64,000 bases of DNA from Halorubrum hochsteinianum. GTDB taxonomy: Archaea > Halobacteriota > Halobacteria > Halobacteriales > Haloferacaceae. Shown here one piece after another: positions 1 to 7,063 of the stretch. Location of the stretch: the NCBI RefSeq assembly GCF_023702125.1, contig NZ_CP098415.1, forward strand, positions 682,001 to 746,000, in the 5' to 3' direction. Below the pieces are notes generated by a model. It worked only from the letters and a program-made list of their open reading frames with translations, was not told the DNA's origin and ran no database searches. Each line of letters begins with the position of its first letter. Position 1 is the stretch's first letter. Position numbers and translations under genes: made by a program.

Positions 1-125
1 TCACGCCTCCCCAGCCTCGTCGGGCGCAGCCTTCGGACTCCCTTCGGTCGTCCTCGGTGCGCCCGACTCCCTCGCGCGTGCGGTTCGCGCCCTGGCGGGC
101 GCTCACCGGCACGCGCCGCGGCAAC
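1..125 (-). ncRNA. Structured dispersed repeat, copy A (cut by window start)
   Basis: First of five related intergenic elements. Read on the minus strand it starts near 125 with the shared GGCGCGTGCC block, which pairs with GCACGCGC further in. An apical hairpin follows (GCGCCC/GGGCGC), then a 10-bp helix formed by 19-28 and 58-67 (GTCGGGCGCA on the plus strand with its exact complement). The core then runs into the conserved GACGAGGCTGGGGAGG segment and leaves the window. No frame is convincingly coding. A TTTAAA box at about 134-139 could serve this element or the downstream phosphodiesterase gene. Function unknown. Confidence 0.6.
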
Positions 126-162
126 GGGTAGTGTTTAAATCGCGGCGGCGGCGAGGGTCGGT

Positions 163-696
163 ATGCTCGTCGTCGTCTCCGACACGCACGCACGCGAGGA
201 GTCGAAGCTTCAGGGACGGACCGCCGAGGCGGTCCGCGAGGCCGACCTCGTGATCCACGCCGGCGACTTCTACCGCGAGCCGGTCCTCGACGCCTTCCAG
301 TCGGCCGCCGCGAGTCTCCGGGCCGTCTACGGCAACAACGACGACGCCGCGATCCGCGACCGGGTCCCCGAGGTGCGGACCGTCGAGTACGGCGGAGTGC
401 GGTTCGCCGTCACGCACCGCCACCGCAGCGGGGACACCGGGCTCGTCATGCTCGGTCGCGGCCGCGACGCGGACGCCGTGATCTGCGGCCACAGCCACCG
501 CCCCCGCTTCGACGACTCCGGCGGATTACCGATACTGAACCCCGGGAGCCACGCGCAACCGCGCGGCAACCGCCCGGCACACGCGGAGCTGACCTCGTCG
601 GATGAGAGCGAGGGGGCCGGGTTGGACGGCAGACTGGTGACGCCCGGCGGCGAGACTTTCGAGACGTTTCAGATCGCGGGCGGGAGCTCGGAGTAG
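163..696 (+). CDS. YfcE/MJ0936-type metallophosphoesterase
   Basis: A 177-residue calcineurin-like phosphoesterase of the small YfcE/MJ0936 type, which hydrolyses phosphodiesters with two bound metal ions in the cytoplasm. The metal ligands are all visible in order: DTH near residues 7-9 (SDTHA), GD near 35 (IHAGDFY), the GNND block near 58, a mid-protein His (THRH) and the C-terminal GHSH near 108. Length is typical of the family. ATG at 163 is preceded by a TTTAAAT box about 25 bases upstream, fitting a leaderless transcript. The physiological substrate cannot be told from sequence. Confidence 0.88.
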   Translation: MLVVVSDTHAREESKLQGRTAEAVREADLVIHAGDFYREPVLDAFQSAAASLRAVYGNNDDAAIRDRVPEVRTVEYGGVRFAVTHRHRSGDTGLVMLGRGRDADAVICGHSHRPRFDDSGGLPILNPGSHAQPRGNRPAHAELTSSDESEGAGLDGRLVTPGGETFETFQIAGGSSE

Positions 697-1087
697 CGGG
701 GAGTAGAGCGGGTCGCCGTCGCGGACGGCGGGGACCGGAACGCGACGCCCCGCGACGGCCCGGCCGGCCGACGGTCGTGTGCACGGTAGAGGACCCGGAC
801 TGCTGCGGGTGCGGGTGCCGGCGGTCGGTCGCACGGTGGGGGAGGGGTACCGGGCAGGGGAGGGAGCGTGCGAATCCGATCCGCCGGCGCGTCGGTCGGC
901 GGTTCGAGCGTTTGAGGGCCGAAGCGGGGGTCGCACCAGTACGTACCGCGGCTGACAACATATACGTGGCTGAGAGACAAGCGGGCGTTTTAGTCACCGA
1001 TCGCTCCGTCGGGGCGGCCGCGTCGCCGGGTGGTCGGGCGACTCGCCGCCTCGAAACTTATAACCGCGCCCCGACGGATTCGAACGT
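697..1087. other. Intergenic region with no convincing gene
   Basis: About 390 bases without a credible gene. Open frames here have the composition of GC-rich shadow reading frames and no recognisable motif. An ACATATACG box at about 958-966 looks TATA-like but has no clear gene at the expected distance. TTATAA at about 1059-1064 is placed correctly to drive the small membrane gene at 1088. Confidence 0.5.
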
Positions 1088-1216
1088 ATGCTCCCGGTCC
1101 AGCCGCTGGTCGTCCTGCTGTTGGTGGGTCTTCTCGGGCTGTTCTTCTTCGGGTTCCTCCTCGTCCGTCGCACGGTGACGGGACTGAACGAGGGGTACAA
1201 CGACGGGCGGAACTGA
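1088..1216 (+). CDS. Small single-span membrane protein (42 aa)
   Basis: A short open frame beginning MLPVQPLVVLLLVGLLGLFF: one strongly hydrophobic helix (about residues 6-26), then a basic, polar tail (RR near 27-28). Its TGA overlaps the ATG of the phosphate permease gene (shared A at 1216), a translational-coupling arrangement. TTATAA about 25 bases upstream fits a leaderless start. It could be a small accessory subunit of the permease; that rests only on the overlap and the membrane helix. No family recognised. Confidence 0.6.
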   Translation: MLPVQPLVVLLLVGLLGLFFFGFLLVRRTVTGLNEGYNDGRN

Positions 1217-2391
1217 TGGTCCTCGTCACCGCCGCGACGCTGGTCGTCGCCGCCGCCGCCAGCCTCTTCATGGCGTGGTCGATCGGTGCCGGCTCGTCGG
1301 GGTCGACCCCGTTCGCGCCCGCGGTCGGCGCGAACGCCATCTCCGTGATGCGGGCCGGGCTCGTCGTCGGCGTCCTCGGGCTGCTCGGCGCGATACTCCA
1401 GGGCGCGAACGTGACGGAGGCGGTCGGGACCGAGCTGATCGGCGGGGTGACGCTCACGGCGGTGGCGGCCATCGTCGCGCTCGTCACGGCCGCCGCGCTG
1501 GTCGCGGTCGGCGTCTTCGCCGGCTACCCGATCGCGACGGCGTTCACCGTCACCGGCGCGGTCGTCGGCGTCGGGCTCGCGATGGGCGGCGACCCGGCGT
1601 GGCCGAAGTACGCCGAGATCGCGACGCTGTGGGTGCTCACCCCGTTCGTCGGCGGCGGCGTCGCCTACGGCGTCGCCCGGACGCTCATCGGCGATTCGCT
1701 GCCGGAGCGCCCGCTCACGGCCGTCCTCGCCGGACTCGTGGGGGCGATCCTCGCGAACGTCGGGTTCGCGCTGCTCGGTCCCGCCGGGGAGCAGGCGTCG
1801 GTCGCGGCCGTCCTCGGGTCGGGACTCGGGATCGGCGGCGCGGGGGCCCCGGCGGTGAGCCTCGCGGTCGCCGCGCTCGTCGCGGTCGCCGTGTACGCTG
1901 ACCTCGGCCGCGACCGCGAGGGCGCACAGCGCCGGTTCCTGCTCGCGATGGGCGGCCTCGTCGCGTTCTCGGCGGGCGGGTCGCAGGTGGGCCTCGCGAT
2001 CGGCCCGCTCGTCCCGATCTTCAGCGAGGTCGGCGTCCCCGTGTGGGCGCTGCTCGTCGGCGGCGGGGTGGGGCTGCTGGCCGGGTCGTGGACGGGCGCG
2101 CCCCGGATGATCAAGGCCATCTCGCAGGACTACGCCTCGATGGGACCGCGGCGGTCGATCTCGGCGCTCATCCCGTCGTTCGCGATCGCGCAGACGGCCG
2201 TCGCCTTCGGGATCCCCGTCTCGTTCAACGAGATCATCGTCTCCGCGATCGTCGGGGCGGGGTACGCCGCCGGGGACGCGGGCGTGAGCCGCAAGAAGAT
2301 GGGGTACACGGTTCTGGCGTGGATCGGGTCGCTCGTCGGCGCGTTCGCGCTCGGGTTCGTCGTCTTCTCGGCCGTCGACTTCGCGCTGTGA
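1216..2391 (+). CDS. pit: Inorganic phosphate transporter, PiT family
   Basis: A 391-residue polytopic membrane protein of the PiT/PHO-4 family, which imports phosphate using an ion gradient. The N-terminal signature region (GSTPFAPAVGANAISVMRA, about residues 28-46) corresponds to the duplicated GANDVANA-type motif, and a second copy lies near the C-terminus (GSWTGAPRMIKAIS to FNEII, about 293-345). About ten hydrophobic segments are apparent. It is the second gene of a two-gene unit with the small membrane protein at 1088. Haloarchaea often carry several PiT genes, so phosphate is probable but specificity is not proven. Confidence 0.85.
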   Translation: MVLVTAATLVVAAAASLFMAWSIGAGSSGSTPFAPAVGANAISVMRAGLVVGVLGLLGAILQGANVTEAVGTELIGGVTLTAVAAIVALVTAAALVAVGVFAGYPIATAFTVTGAVVGVGLAMGGDPAWPKYAEIATLWVLTPFVGGGVAYGVARTLIGDSLPERPLTAVLAGLVGAILANVGFALLGPAGEQASVAAVLGSGLGIGGAGAPAVSLAVAALVAVAVYADLGRDREGAQRRFLLAMGGLVAFSAGGSQVGLAIGPLVPIFSEVGVPVWALLVGGGVGLLAGSWTGAPRMIKAISQDYASMGPRRSISALIPSFAIAQTAVAFGIPVSFNEIIVSAIVGAGYAAGDAGVSRKKMGYTVLAWIGSLVGAFALGFVVFSAVDFAL

Positions 2392-2426
2392 ATCCTTCCG
2401 GTCGGTTTGCGGGACGGTCCGAACGC

Positions 2427-3584
2427 TCAGACGGGTAGCTCCGGGTACGTCGGGAGCCGCGCGGACCGGGCGCTCCCGTCGACGAACGGGAGGTCGGCGG
2501 CGGTCGCGGCGACCTCGTCGCCGTCGACCCGGACGGCGACCCCGTCGAGGTCGGCGTCGAACGCAACGAGCGCCAATGCGATCGGTACGTCCGTCGCGGG
2601 CCCGACCGCGGCGCGCGTGACCTCGCCGACCGCCTCGTCGCCGTCGAAGACGGCCGCGCCGGCGGCGGGGAGCGCGTCGTCGATCCCCCCCGGGTCGGCG
2701 TCCGCGTCGACGTCGGCGACCGCCTCGGCGAGGCCGTCGAGTTCGAGGCCGACGAGTCGCCGGCTCGGCCGGCCCTGATTCTCCACGCGGGAGACGACCT
2801 CCTGCCCGACGTAACACCCCTTGTCGAAGTCGAGCGCGTTCCGGAGGCCGAGGACGTTGGGGACCGTCCCGGCGAGTTCGTACTCGAAGAGGGGCGTTCC
2901 GGCCTCCGTGGCGAGCGCGTCCCACGTCCGGTAGCCGAAGGGCGTGGCGTTGAGGCCGCGGTTGATCAGGGTGTCGAACACGTCCTCGGCGTCGGCGGCG
3001 GCGCAGACGATCTCGTAGCCCTCCTCGCCCAGCGGCGCGTCTGTCGCGATCACAGAGACGCCGGCGTCGACCATCGACCCGCGGACGAACGAGAGCGGCT
3101 CCTCGGGCGCGCCGGGACCGCCGAGGACGGACGCGACCTTCTCCGTCGACTTGGGGCCGTGGACGCCGAACACGCCGAACTCCTCGGAGACGTCGTCGAT
3201 CTCGACGTCCTGGATGAACACGTTCTCCGCCCAGTCGGCGGCGACCGACTCGACCCGTTCCGGCGGGAGGAAGACGAGCAGGCGCTCGTCGGCGTTGTAC
3301 ACGTACATGTCCGTCTCGATCCCGCCCTGCGGGTCGAGGAGCAGGGCGTAGGTCCCCTCGCCGTCCTCGGTCGGGACGCGGTTCGAGACGGCGTTGTCGA
3401 CGAACTCGACGCGGTCGCTCCCCCGGACGGCGAGGACGCCGTACCCCATCTCGATCACGCCGGCGACCTTGCGGACCGCCTTGCCGACGCGGACGGGCTT
3501 GCCGTAGTGGTCGACCACCTCGCGACCGCCGCGGTCGCGGTACGCCGCGCCGTGCGCGTCGTGGGTGCCGGAGACGAGTGTCAT
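2427..3584 (-). CDS. ygfZ: YgfZ/GcvT-family folate-binding protein
   Basis: Member of the GcvT/YgfZ family, which binds tetrahydrofolate; YgfZ proteins support Fe-S enzyme maturation, while GcvT is the glycine-cleavage aminomethyltransferase. The YgfZ hallmark KGCYVGQE is present (DFDKGCYVGQEVVSR, around residue 253), so I favour YgfZ over GcvT. I chose ATG 3584 (MTLVSGTHD) rather than an in-frame start at 3611 because a CCTTTTGA box lies 25-33 bases before 3584. The C-terminal beta-barrel domain is complete (385 residues). Confidence 0.82.
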   Translation of the reverse strand: MTLVSGTHDAHGAAYRDRGGREVVDHYGKPVRVGKAVRKVAGVIEMGYGVLAVRGSDRVEFVDNAVSNRVPTEDGEGTYALLLDPQGGIETDMYVYNADERLLVFLPPERVESVAADWAENVFIQDVEIDDVSEEFGVFGVHGPKSTEKVASVLGGPGAPEEPLSFVRGSMVDAGVSVIATDAPLGEEGYEIVCAAADAEDVFDTLINRGLNATPFGYRTWDALATEAGTPLFEYELAGTVPNVLGLRNALDFDKGCYVGQEVVSRVENQGRPSRRLVGLELDGLAEAVADVDADADPGGIDDALPAAGAAVFDGDEAVGEVTRAAVGPATDVPIALALVAFDADLDGVAVRVDGDEVAATAADLPFVDGSARSARLPTYPELPV

Positions 3585-3702
3585 GGTCGCAGGGACGCGA
3601 TCGAGCGTCAAAAGGCCGCCGTCTCCGGCGGCGCGGGACGAGACGGTAGCGAGGGGGCGATGGTAGTGCGGGGCGAAACGACGGCGGCGCGCGACGAGGC
3701 GG

Positions 3703-4002
3703 CTACAGCCCGATCCGGTCGCGGATCGCGTCGACGAGGCTCTCCGAGGAGTCGTCGTCCGGCGCGTCCGGGTCGGGGACGACCCGGTCGTGGGCGTACA
3801 CCCGGACGCGCTCCTCGGTCTCGACGACGATCAGGGAGTCCTCCTTCAGCGCGGAGAGCGCCTCCTCGACGGCGTCGATGTCGGCGTCGACGGCCGCGCG
3901 AAGTTCGAGGACCGTCATCCCCTCGTCGCCGCGGTCGACGAGCGCGTCGAGCAGCGCGACCTCGACGTCCGGCCGGTCGCGGTATTCCGGCTTTGCGGCC
4001 AT
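3703..4002 (-). CDS. Small winged-helix-like protein (DUF6432-like)
   Basis: A 99-residue acidic protein. Residues about 12-80 read as a winged-helix unit: a first helix (VEVALLDALVDRGDEG), a helix-turn-helix (TVLELRAAVDADIDAVEEALSAL) and a beta wing (DSLIVVETEERVRVYAH). From memory it matches the haloarchaeal DUF6432 type. The C-terminal tail (DAIRDRIGL) is amphipathic. Such proteins may be DNA-binding regulators, but no target is evident. Convergent with nothing and separated from the YgfZ gene by about 120 bases. Confidence 0.75.
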   Translation of the reverse strand: MAAKPEYRDRPDVEVALLDALVDRGDEGMTVLELRAAVDADIDAVEEALSALKEDSLIVVETEERVRVYAHDRVVPDPDAPDDDSSESLVDAIRDRIGL

Positions 4003-4065
4003 ACGCGTCCCTTGTACGGGGCGGACTTTACGTCTACCGGCGACGCGTCCGGAACGAACGGGCGG

Positions 4066-4587
4066 TCAGCGAACGAGCCGAGAACAGGTGCCACAGAGGT
4101 TCTCCTCTTTCACGTCGACCTCGCGGACGGTGGGGGAAAACGACATCACGCACTTGCTGTTGTCGCAGTGTTCCAAGCCGAGCGTGTGCCCGATCTCGTG
4201 GACGACCTCCTTGCGGACGCGGTCGCCGAACACGTCGACCGCGGGCTTCGTGGAGACGCCGCCGTCGGAGGAGGTGCGGAGGCGGTGCGTGGAGATGACG
4301 GAGCCGCTCCCGTTGAGGTACGCGAGGCCGAACACGTAGTTCCGGCGGCGGTAGTAGAGGTCCTCGGGCGTGATTCCGATGTTCTTCTCGCCGCCGCCGA
4401 CCCGCGTGACCGTCTCGATGAGGTCCTCGGCGCGGTACTGGGAGCGGTCGGCGTCGAACGCGGACCCGGGGATCGGCTGATCGTCGTGGACCGTCACGTC
4501 GCAGTCGTACACGGAGCGCAGCGCGCCGGAAGCCTCCCGCTTCACTTGGGGGGTGACGTCTCCGACGGGGACGATGTCCACGAGCAT
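4066..4587 (-). CDS. amzA: Archaemetzincin (zinc metalloprotease)
   Basis: A 173-residue archaemetzincin. The catalytic zinc motif HEIGHTLGLEHC spans residues 130-141 (His130, His134, His140, catalytic Glu131), with Met148 supplying the Met-turn. A second structural zinc site of four cysteines is complete: C141, C146, C165 and C168 (CGTC). ATG at 4587 is preferred over an in-frame ATG at 4614, because the latter sits inside the TATA box TTTATGA, 25-30 bases before 4587. The physiological substrate of this family is unknown. Divergent from the UPF0146 gene, with 39 bases between starts. Confidence 0.9.
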   Translation of the reverse strand: MLVDIVPVGDVTPQVKREASGALRSVYDCDVTVHDDQPIPGSAFDADRSQYRAEDLIETVTRVGGGEKNIGITPEDLYYRRRNYVFGLAYLNGSGSVISTHRLRTSSDGGVSTKPAVDVFGDRVRKEVVHEIGHTLGLEHCDNSKCVMSFSPTVREVDVKEENLCGTCSRLVR

Positions 4588-4610
4588 GGAACCGCTTTTG
4601 GCCGCCGCAA

Positions 4611-4618
4611 TCATAAAG
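4611..4618. promoter_or_regulatory. Shared divergent TATA element
   Basis: TCATAAAG reads CTTTATGA on the other strand, so one AT-rich octamer sits in the 39-base gap between the divergent amzA (ATG 4587) and UPF0146 (GTG 4627) genes. It is 24-31 bases from the amzA start, ideal for a leaderless transcript, but only about 10-15 bases from the GTG at 4627. It therefore clearly serves amzA and serves the plus-strand gene only if that gene starts further in. Confidence 0.55.
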
Positions 4619-4626
4619 CCCGCGCC

Positions 4627-5127
4627 GTGGGGCCACCACCGCCGTCGGAACGGGCGCTCGTCGACGCCCTCGACCGATACGAGCGACTGATCGAGGTCGG
4701 CGTCGGCCGGCGTCCGGGCGTCGCCATCGCGCTCGCGGACCGCGGCCGCGAGGTGGTCGCGGTCGACGTCGCGGTGAGCGACGCGGCACGGGATGCGGCG
4801 AGCGAGACGTGGGAAGCCGGCGGCGGGTCGCTCCGGGTCGTCGCCGCGGACGTGACGGCGCTGGCGACCGACGACGACCGAGCCGTCGGCCGCGCGCTCG
4901 GACTCGACGCGGACGAGTGCGGTGACGGCGCGGACGCGTCGGACGCGACGCGCGTCGACGCCGTGTACGCGCGGAACCTCCCCGCCGAACTCCAGTCGCC
5001 GACCGTCGCGCTCGCCGGGCTGCTCGACGCCGACTGCCTGTTCACCACGCTCGGGTTCGAGGAGCCGGTGGTCGAGGTGCGGCGGCGCTCGGCGGGGTCG
5101 GGGACGGTCGTGTACGTCGCGCGGTGA
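4627..5127 (+). CDS. UPF0146 family protein
   Basis: A 166-residue member of UPF0146, an archaeal family with a truncated Rossmann-type fold resembling methyltransferases. Visible features are the glycine-rich loop ([20 protein letters not shown]), an acidic strand end (VVAVDV), a middle strand with D (RVVAADVT) and the conserved [10 protein letters not shown] near residue 120. No catalytic residues are established. A GTG start at 4627 is used because no in-frame ATG precedes the first conserved block. Divergent from amzA. Confidence 0.78.
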   Translation: MGPPPPSERALVDALDRYERLIEVGVGRRPGVAIALADRGREVVAVDVAVSDAARDAASETWEAGGGSLRVVAADVTALATDDDRAVGRALGLDADECGDGADASDATRVDAVYARNLPAELQSPTVALAGLLDADCLFTTLGFEEPVVEVRRRSAGSGTVVYVAR

Positions 5128-5228
5128 CCGGCGGGTCCCGTCGACCGAGGAACGGGAGGGGCGAGACGGAACCGGCGACGGCGACCGCGAACCCGAACGT
5201 TCATTCCGCCGCCAGCCGGGGTAGCGGT

Positions 5229-6092
5229 ATGCAGGTCGACGCAGTGGTCCTCGACATCGACGGGGTGTTGGTCGACGTGGCGGACTCCTACCGGCGGGCG
5301 ATCCTCGAGTCCGTCGACCGGGTGTGCGGGAAGCCGATCGATCCGGCGGCGGTTCAGGCGTTCAAGGACGCCGGCGGGTTCAACAACGACTGGGAGCTGA
5401 CGGACGCGGCCGCGCTGTTCGTGTTGGCCCGCCGCGAGGGGCTCCGAATGGACATCGACGAGTTCACCGACCGAGTCCGCGAACTCGGCGGCGGCCTCGA
5501 CGCGGCCAAGGAGGTCGTCGGCGACCTCCCGCGGGTCGCGCAGGCCCGAGTCCGCGACCAGTGGGACCGGGACGCGCTCCGCGAGACCTTCCAGGCGCTG
5601 TACCTCGGCTCGGAGCTGTACCGGGAGCTGGAGGGCGGCGAGCCGCCGGTCGAAACGGACGGGTACATCCACGACGAGCCGACGCTCGTCGACCCCGAGA
5701 CCATCGCCGACCTCACGGCGCGGTTCGACGTGGGCGTCCTCACCGGCCGGCCGGCCGCGGAGGCCGACATCGCCCTAGAGCGCGTCGGCTTCGACGTGCC
5801 CGACGACCGCCGGTTCACGATGGACGACTGGGAGGAGGGGAAGCCGCACCCGCGGGCGCTCGTGGAGCTCGCGGAGCGGTTCGACGCCGAGCGGGTCGCG
5901 TTCGCGGGCGACACCCTCGACGACGTGCGCACCGCGCGCAACGCCGACGAGGCCGATGCGACCCGGATCTACTACGGAATCGGCGTGCTGACGGGGGGAC
6001 TGACGGGCGACTCGGGCCGAGAGAAGTTCGCCGAGAGCGGCGCGGACGCCGTCGTCGAGGACGTGAACGAACTGGTGGACCTGTTGGAGTAG
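5229..6092 (+). CDS. HAD-superfamily hydrolase (TIGR01548-like)
   Basis: A 287-residue HAD-type phosphatase. Motif I is DIDGVLVD (about residues 9-16, nucleophile Asp9 and acid Asp11), motif II is the LTGRP segment near residue 172, motif III the EEGKPHP lysine near 205, and motif [14 protein letters not shown] near 226-237. The cap insertion (about 20-150) is alpha-helical and large. The domain order and the [10 protein letters not shown] block match the TIGR01548-type HAD proteins common in haloarchaea. ATG 5229 was chosen because it begins the conserved strand directly; an earlier in-frame start would add an unconserved 35-residue tail. Substrate unknown. Confidence 0.8.
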   Translation: MQVDAVVLDIDGVLVDVADSYRRAILESVDRVCGKPIDPAAVQAFKDAGGFNNDWELTDAAALFVLARREGLRMDIDEFTDRVRELGGGLDAAKEVVGDLPRVAQARVRDQWDRDALRETFQALYLGSELYRELEGGEPPVETDGYIHDEPTLVDPETIADLTARFDVGVLTGRPAAEADIALERVGFDVPDDRRFTMDDWEEGKPHPRALVELAERFDAERVAFAGDTLDDVRTARNADEADATRIYYGIGVLTGGLTGDSGREKFAESGADAVVEDVNELVDLLE

Positions 6093-6140
6093 TCGGCAGT
6101 AAATCGGATTCCGGGGATCGCAGTGCGGATCGGCGGAAAA

Positions 6141-6216
6141 TGGGCCTTGCCGGATTTGAACCGGCGATCAATTCGTTATGAGCGAATCGCTTTGAACCAG
6201 ACTAAGCTAAAGGCCC
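6141..6216 (-). tRNA. tRNA with CAT anticodon, probably tRNA-Ile2
   Basis: Read on the minus strand it folds as a complete, intronless tRNA: acceptor GGGCCTT/AAGGCCC with discriminator A, D arm GCTTAGTCTGGTTCAAAGC, anticodon stem ATTCG/CGAAT closing loop CTCATAA (anticodon CAT), and T arm GCCGG/CCGGC with loop TTCAAAT. CAT may be initiator Met, elongator Met or Ile2. Initiator features are absent. Haloarchaeal elongator tRNA-Met usually has an intron and this gene has none, and the G-rich acceptor with A73 fits Ile2, so I favour Ile2. No encoded CCA. Confidence 0.85.
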
Positions 6217-6258
6217 GTAGGCGTTCGGTACACGAGGCATACTCTTTAGGTTACCGCA

Positions 6259-6726
6259 TTACCCCGATCGGAGCCGATCGAGGACGGCGTCAAGCCGGTA
6301 GTCCGCGTGCCAGTTCACGTTCGCCCGGTTGCCGTTCTCGGCAGGTTCGTACCTGATCGTCATCTGAGTCTCGGCCGTATCTTCGATCGGGACCAAGTAC
6401 ACCTCGTCATGGACAGGCACGTAAACCGCGAAGAGATCGACGCGTCCGTCGTATCCCTCCCGCTCGTATCCCGAACTCTTCGTCCGCGTGCTCCGGGTTC
6501 GGAACCGTACCGCGCCGTCGGTGGTCGCCTCAAACGCCGTCTTGATCTGGATGCGGTAGAAGTCACCATCTGACTCGATCGCGATATCGTACGGTTCGTT
6601 GTCATACCCGGGAACAAGCACGGAAACACCGCAATTCACGAACGCCGACTTTACGATCGCCTCAGCTGCCTGTCCCCGTTCGTGTGGCCCCTCGAGCGAA
6701 GCAAACCGTTCGCTTCGATTCGGCAT
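6259..6726 (-). CDS. PD-(D/E)XK nuclease-fold protein
   Basis: A 155-residue protein with a restriction-endonuclease-like core: YDIAIESDGDFYRIQIKTA (about residues 45-63) supplies the acidic residue, hairpin and QxK pattern of PD-(D/E)XK enzymes, after a helix with the early Glu (GQAAEAIVKSAF). It resembles the family labelled group I intron-associated PD-(D/E)XK endonuclease (PDDEXK_5 type). The frame stays open upstream to 6888, but that part would lie inside tRNA-Asn, so ATG 6726 (MPNRSERF) is used. It sits between two tRNA genes on the same strand. Role unknown; DNA cleavage or branch resolution is possible. Confidence 0.72.
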   Translation of the reverse strand: MPNRSERFASLEGPHERGQAAEAIVKSAFVNCGVSVLVPGYDNEPYDIAIESDGDFYRIQIKTAFEATTDGAVRFRTRSTRTKSSGYEREGYDGRVDLFAVYVPVHDEVYLVPIEDTAETQMTIRYEPAENGNRANVNWHADYRLDAVLDRLRSG

Positions 6727-6794
6727 ACGCAACGAAGGACGGCGAGTAACAAGCAGGGTGGCCACTTGGTGGAAGTGGTGTCGCGAAGGGGAAG

Positions 6795-6903
6795 CGCCGA
6801 AGCCAGGACTCGAACCTGGGACCGCCTCGTGACTGTGACGGTCGGGGGAAGTTCCGCCGAGCGTCGTAACAGCGAGGCGCTCTACCAACTGAGCTACTTC
6901 GGC
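6795..6903 (-). tRNA. tRNA-Asn (GTT) with a 36-nt intron
   Basis: On the minus strand: acceptor GCCGAAG/CTTCGGC with discriminator G, D arm GCTCAGTTGGTAGAGC, anticodon stem CCTCG/CGAGG and T arm CCAGG/CCTGG around TTCGAGT. The anticodon loop is interrupted at 37/38 by an intron occupying 6831-6866. The splice region forms a canonical bulge-helix-bulge: exon CTGT pairs with intron ACAG as the central 4-bp helix, flanked by 3-nt bulges (TAC and TCA), with GACG/CGTC continuing the intron stem. Splicing restores loop CTGTTAA, anticodon GTT. A CCATATCAAAT box lies about 30 bases upstream. Confidence 0.9.
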
Positions 6904-7063
6904 TCACTTTCGCGTACTCGCGTCGATTTGATATGGCTTTCGTTTCCGCCCGACGGGGCGAGGTTCGACGGACGCGAACGCTGCGGGACGGTGACGCGCC
7001 GGCCGGCCGCGGGGCCGCCGATCCGACCGACACGTTTTCGGCCGGACCCCGAGTGGTGTCGGT

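Noticed and set aside
777-1178. Plus-strand frame of 133 codons before the phosphate permease
   Set aside because: Composition is like non-coding shadow and it overlaps the better-supported 42-residue membrane protein gene in another frame.
994-2925. Long minus-strand open frame antisense to the phosphate permease
   Set aside because: Arg/Asp/Pro-rich shadow of a GC-rich gene with no motif; the plus strand carries a clear PiT family protein. The same reasoning removes many long frames opposite real genes throughout the window.
6726-6888. N-terminal extension of the PD-(D/E)XK protein
   Set aside because: These codons lie within or beside the tRNA-Asn gene on the same strand and encode no conserved fold; the ATG at 6726 begins the conserved region.
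6259-6903. Group I intron in tRNA-Asn, suggested by the name of the neighbouring nuclease family
   Set aside because: The insertion is only 36 nt and has a bulge-helix-bulge, the mark of protein-spliced archaeal introns; a group I core would be far longer.
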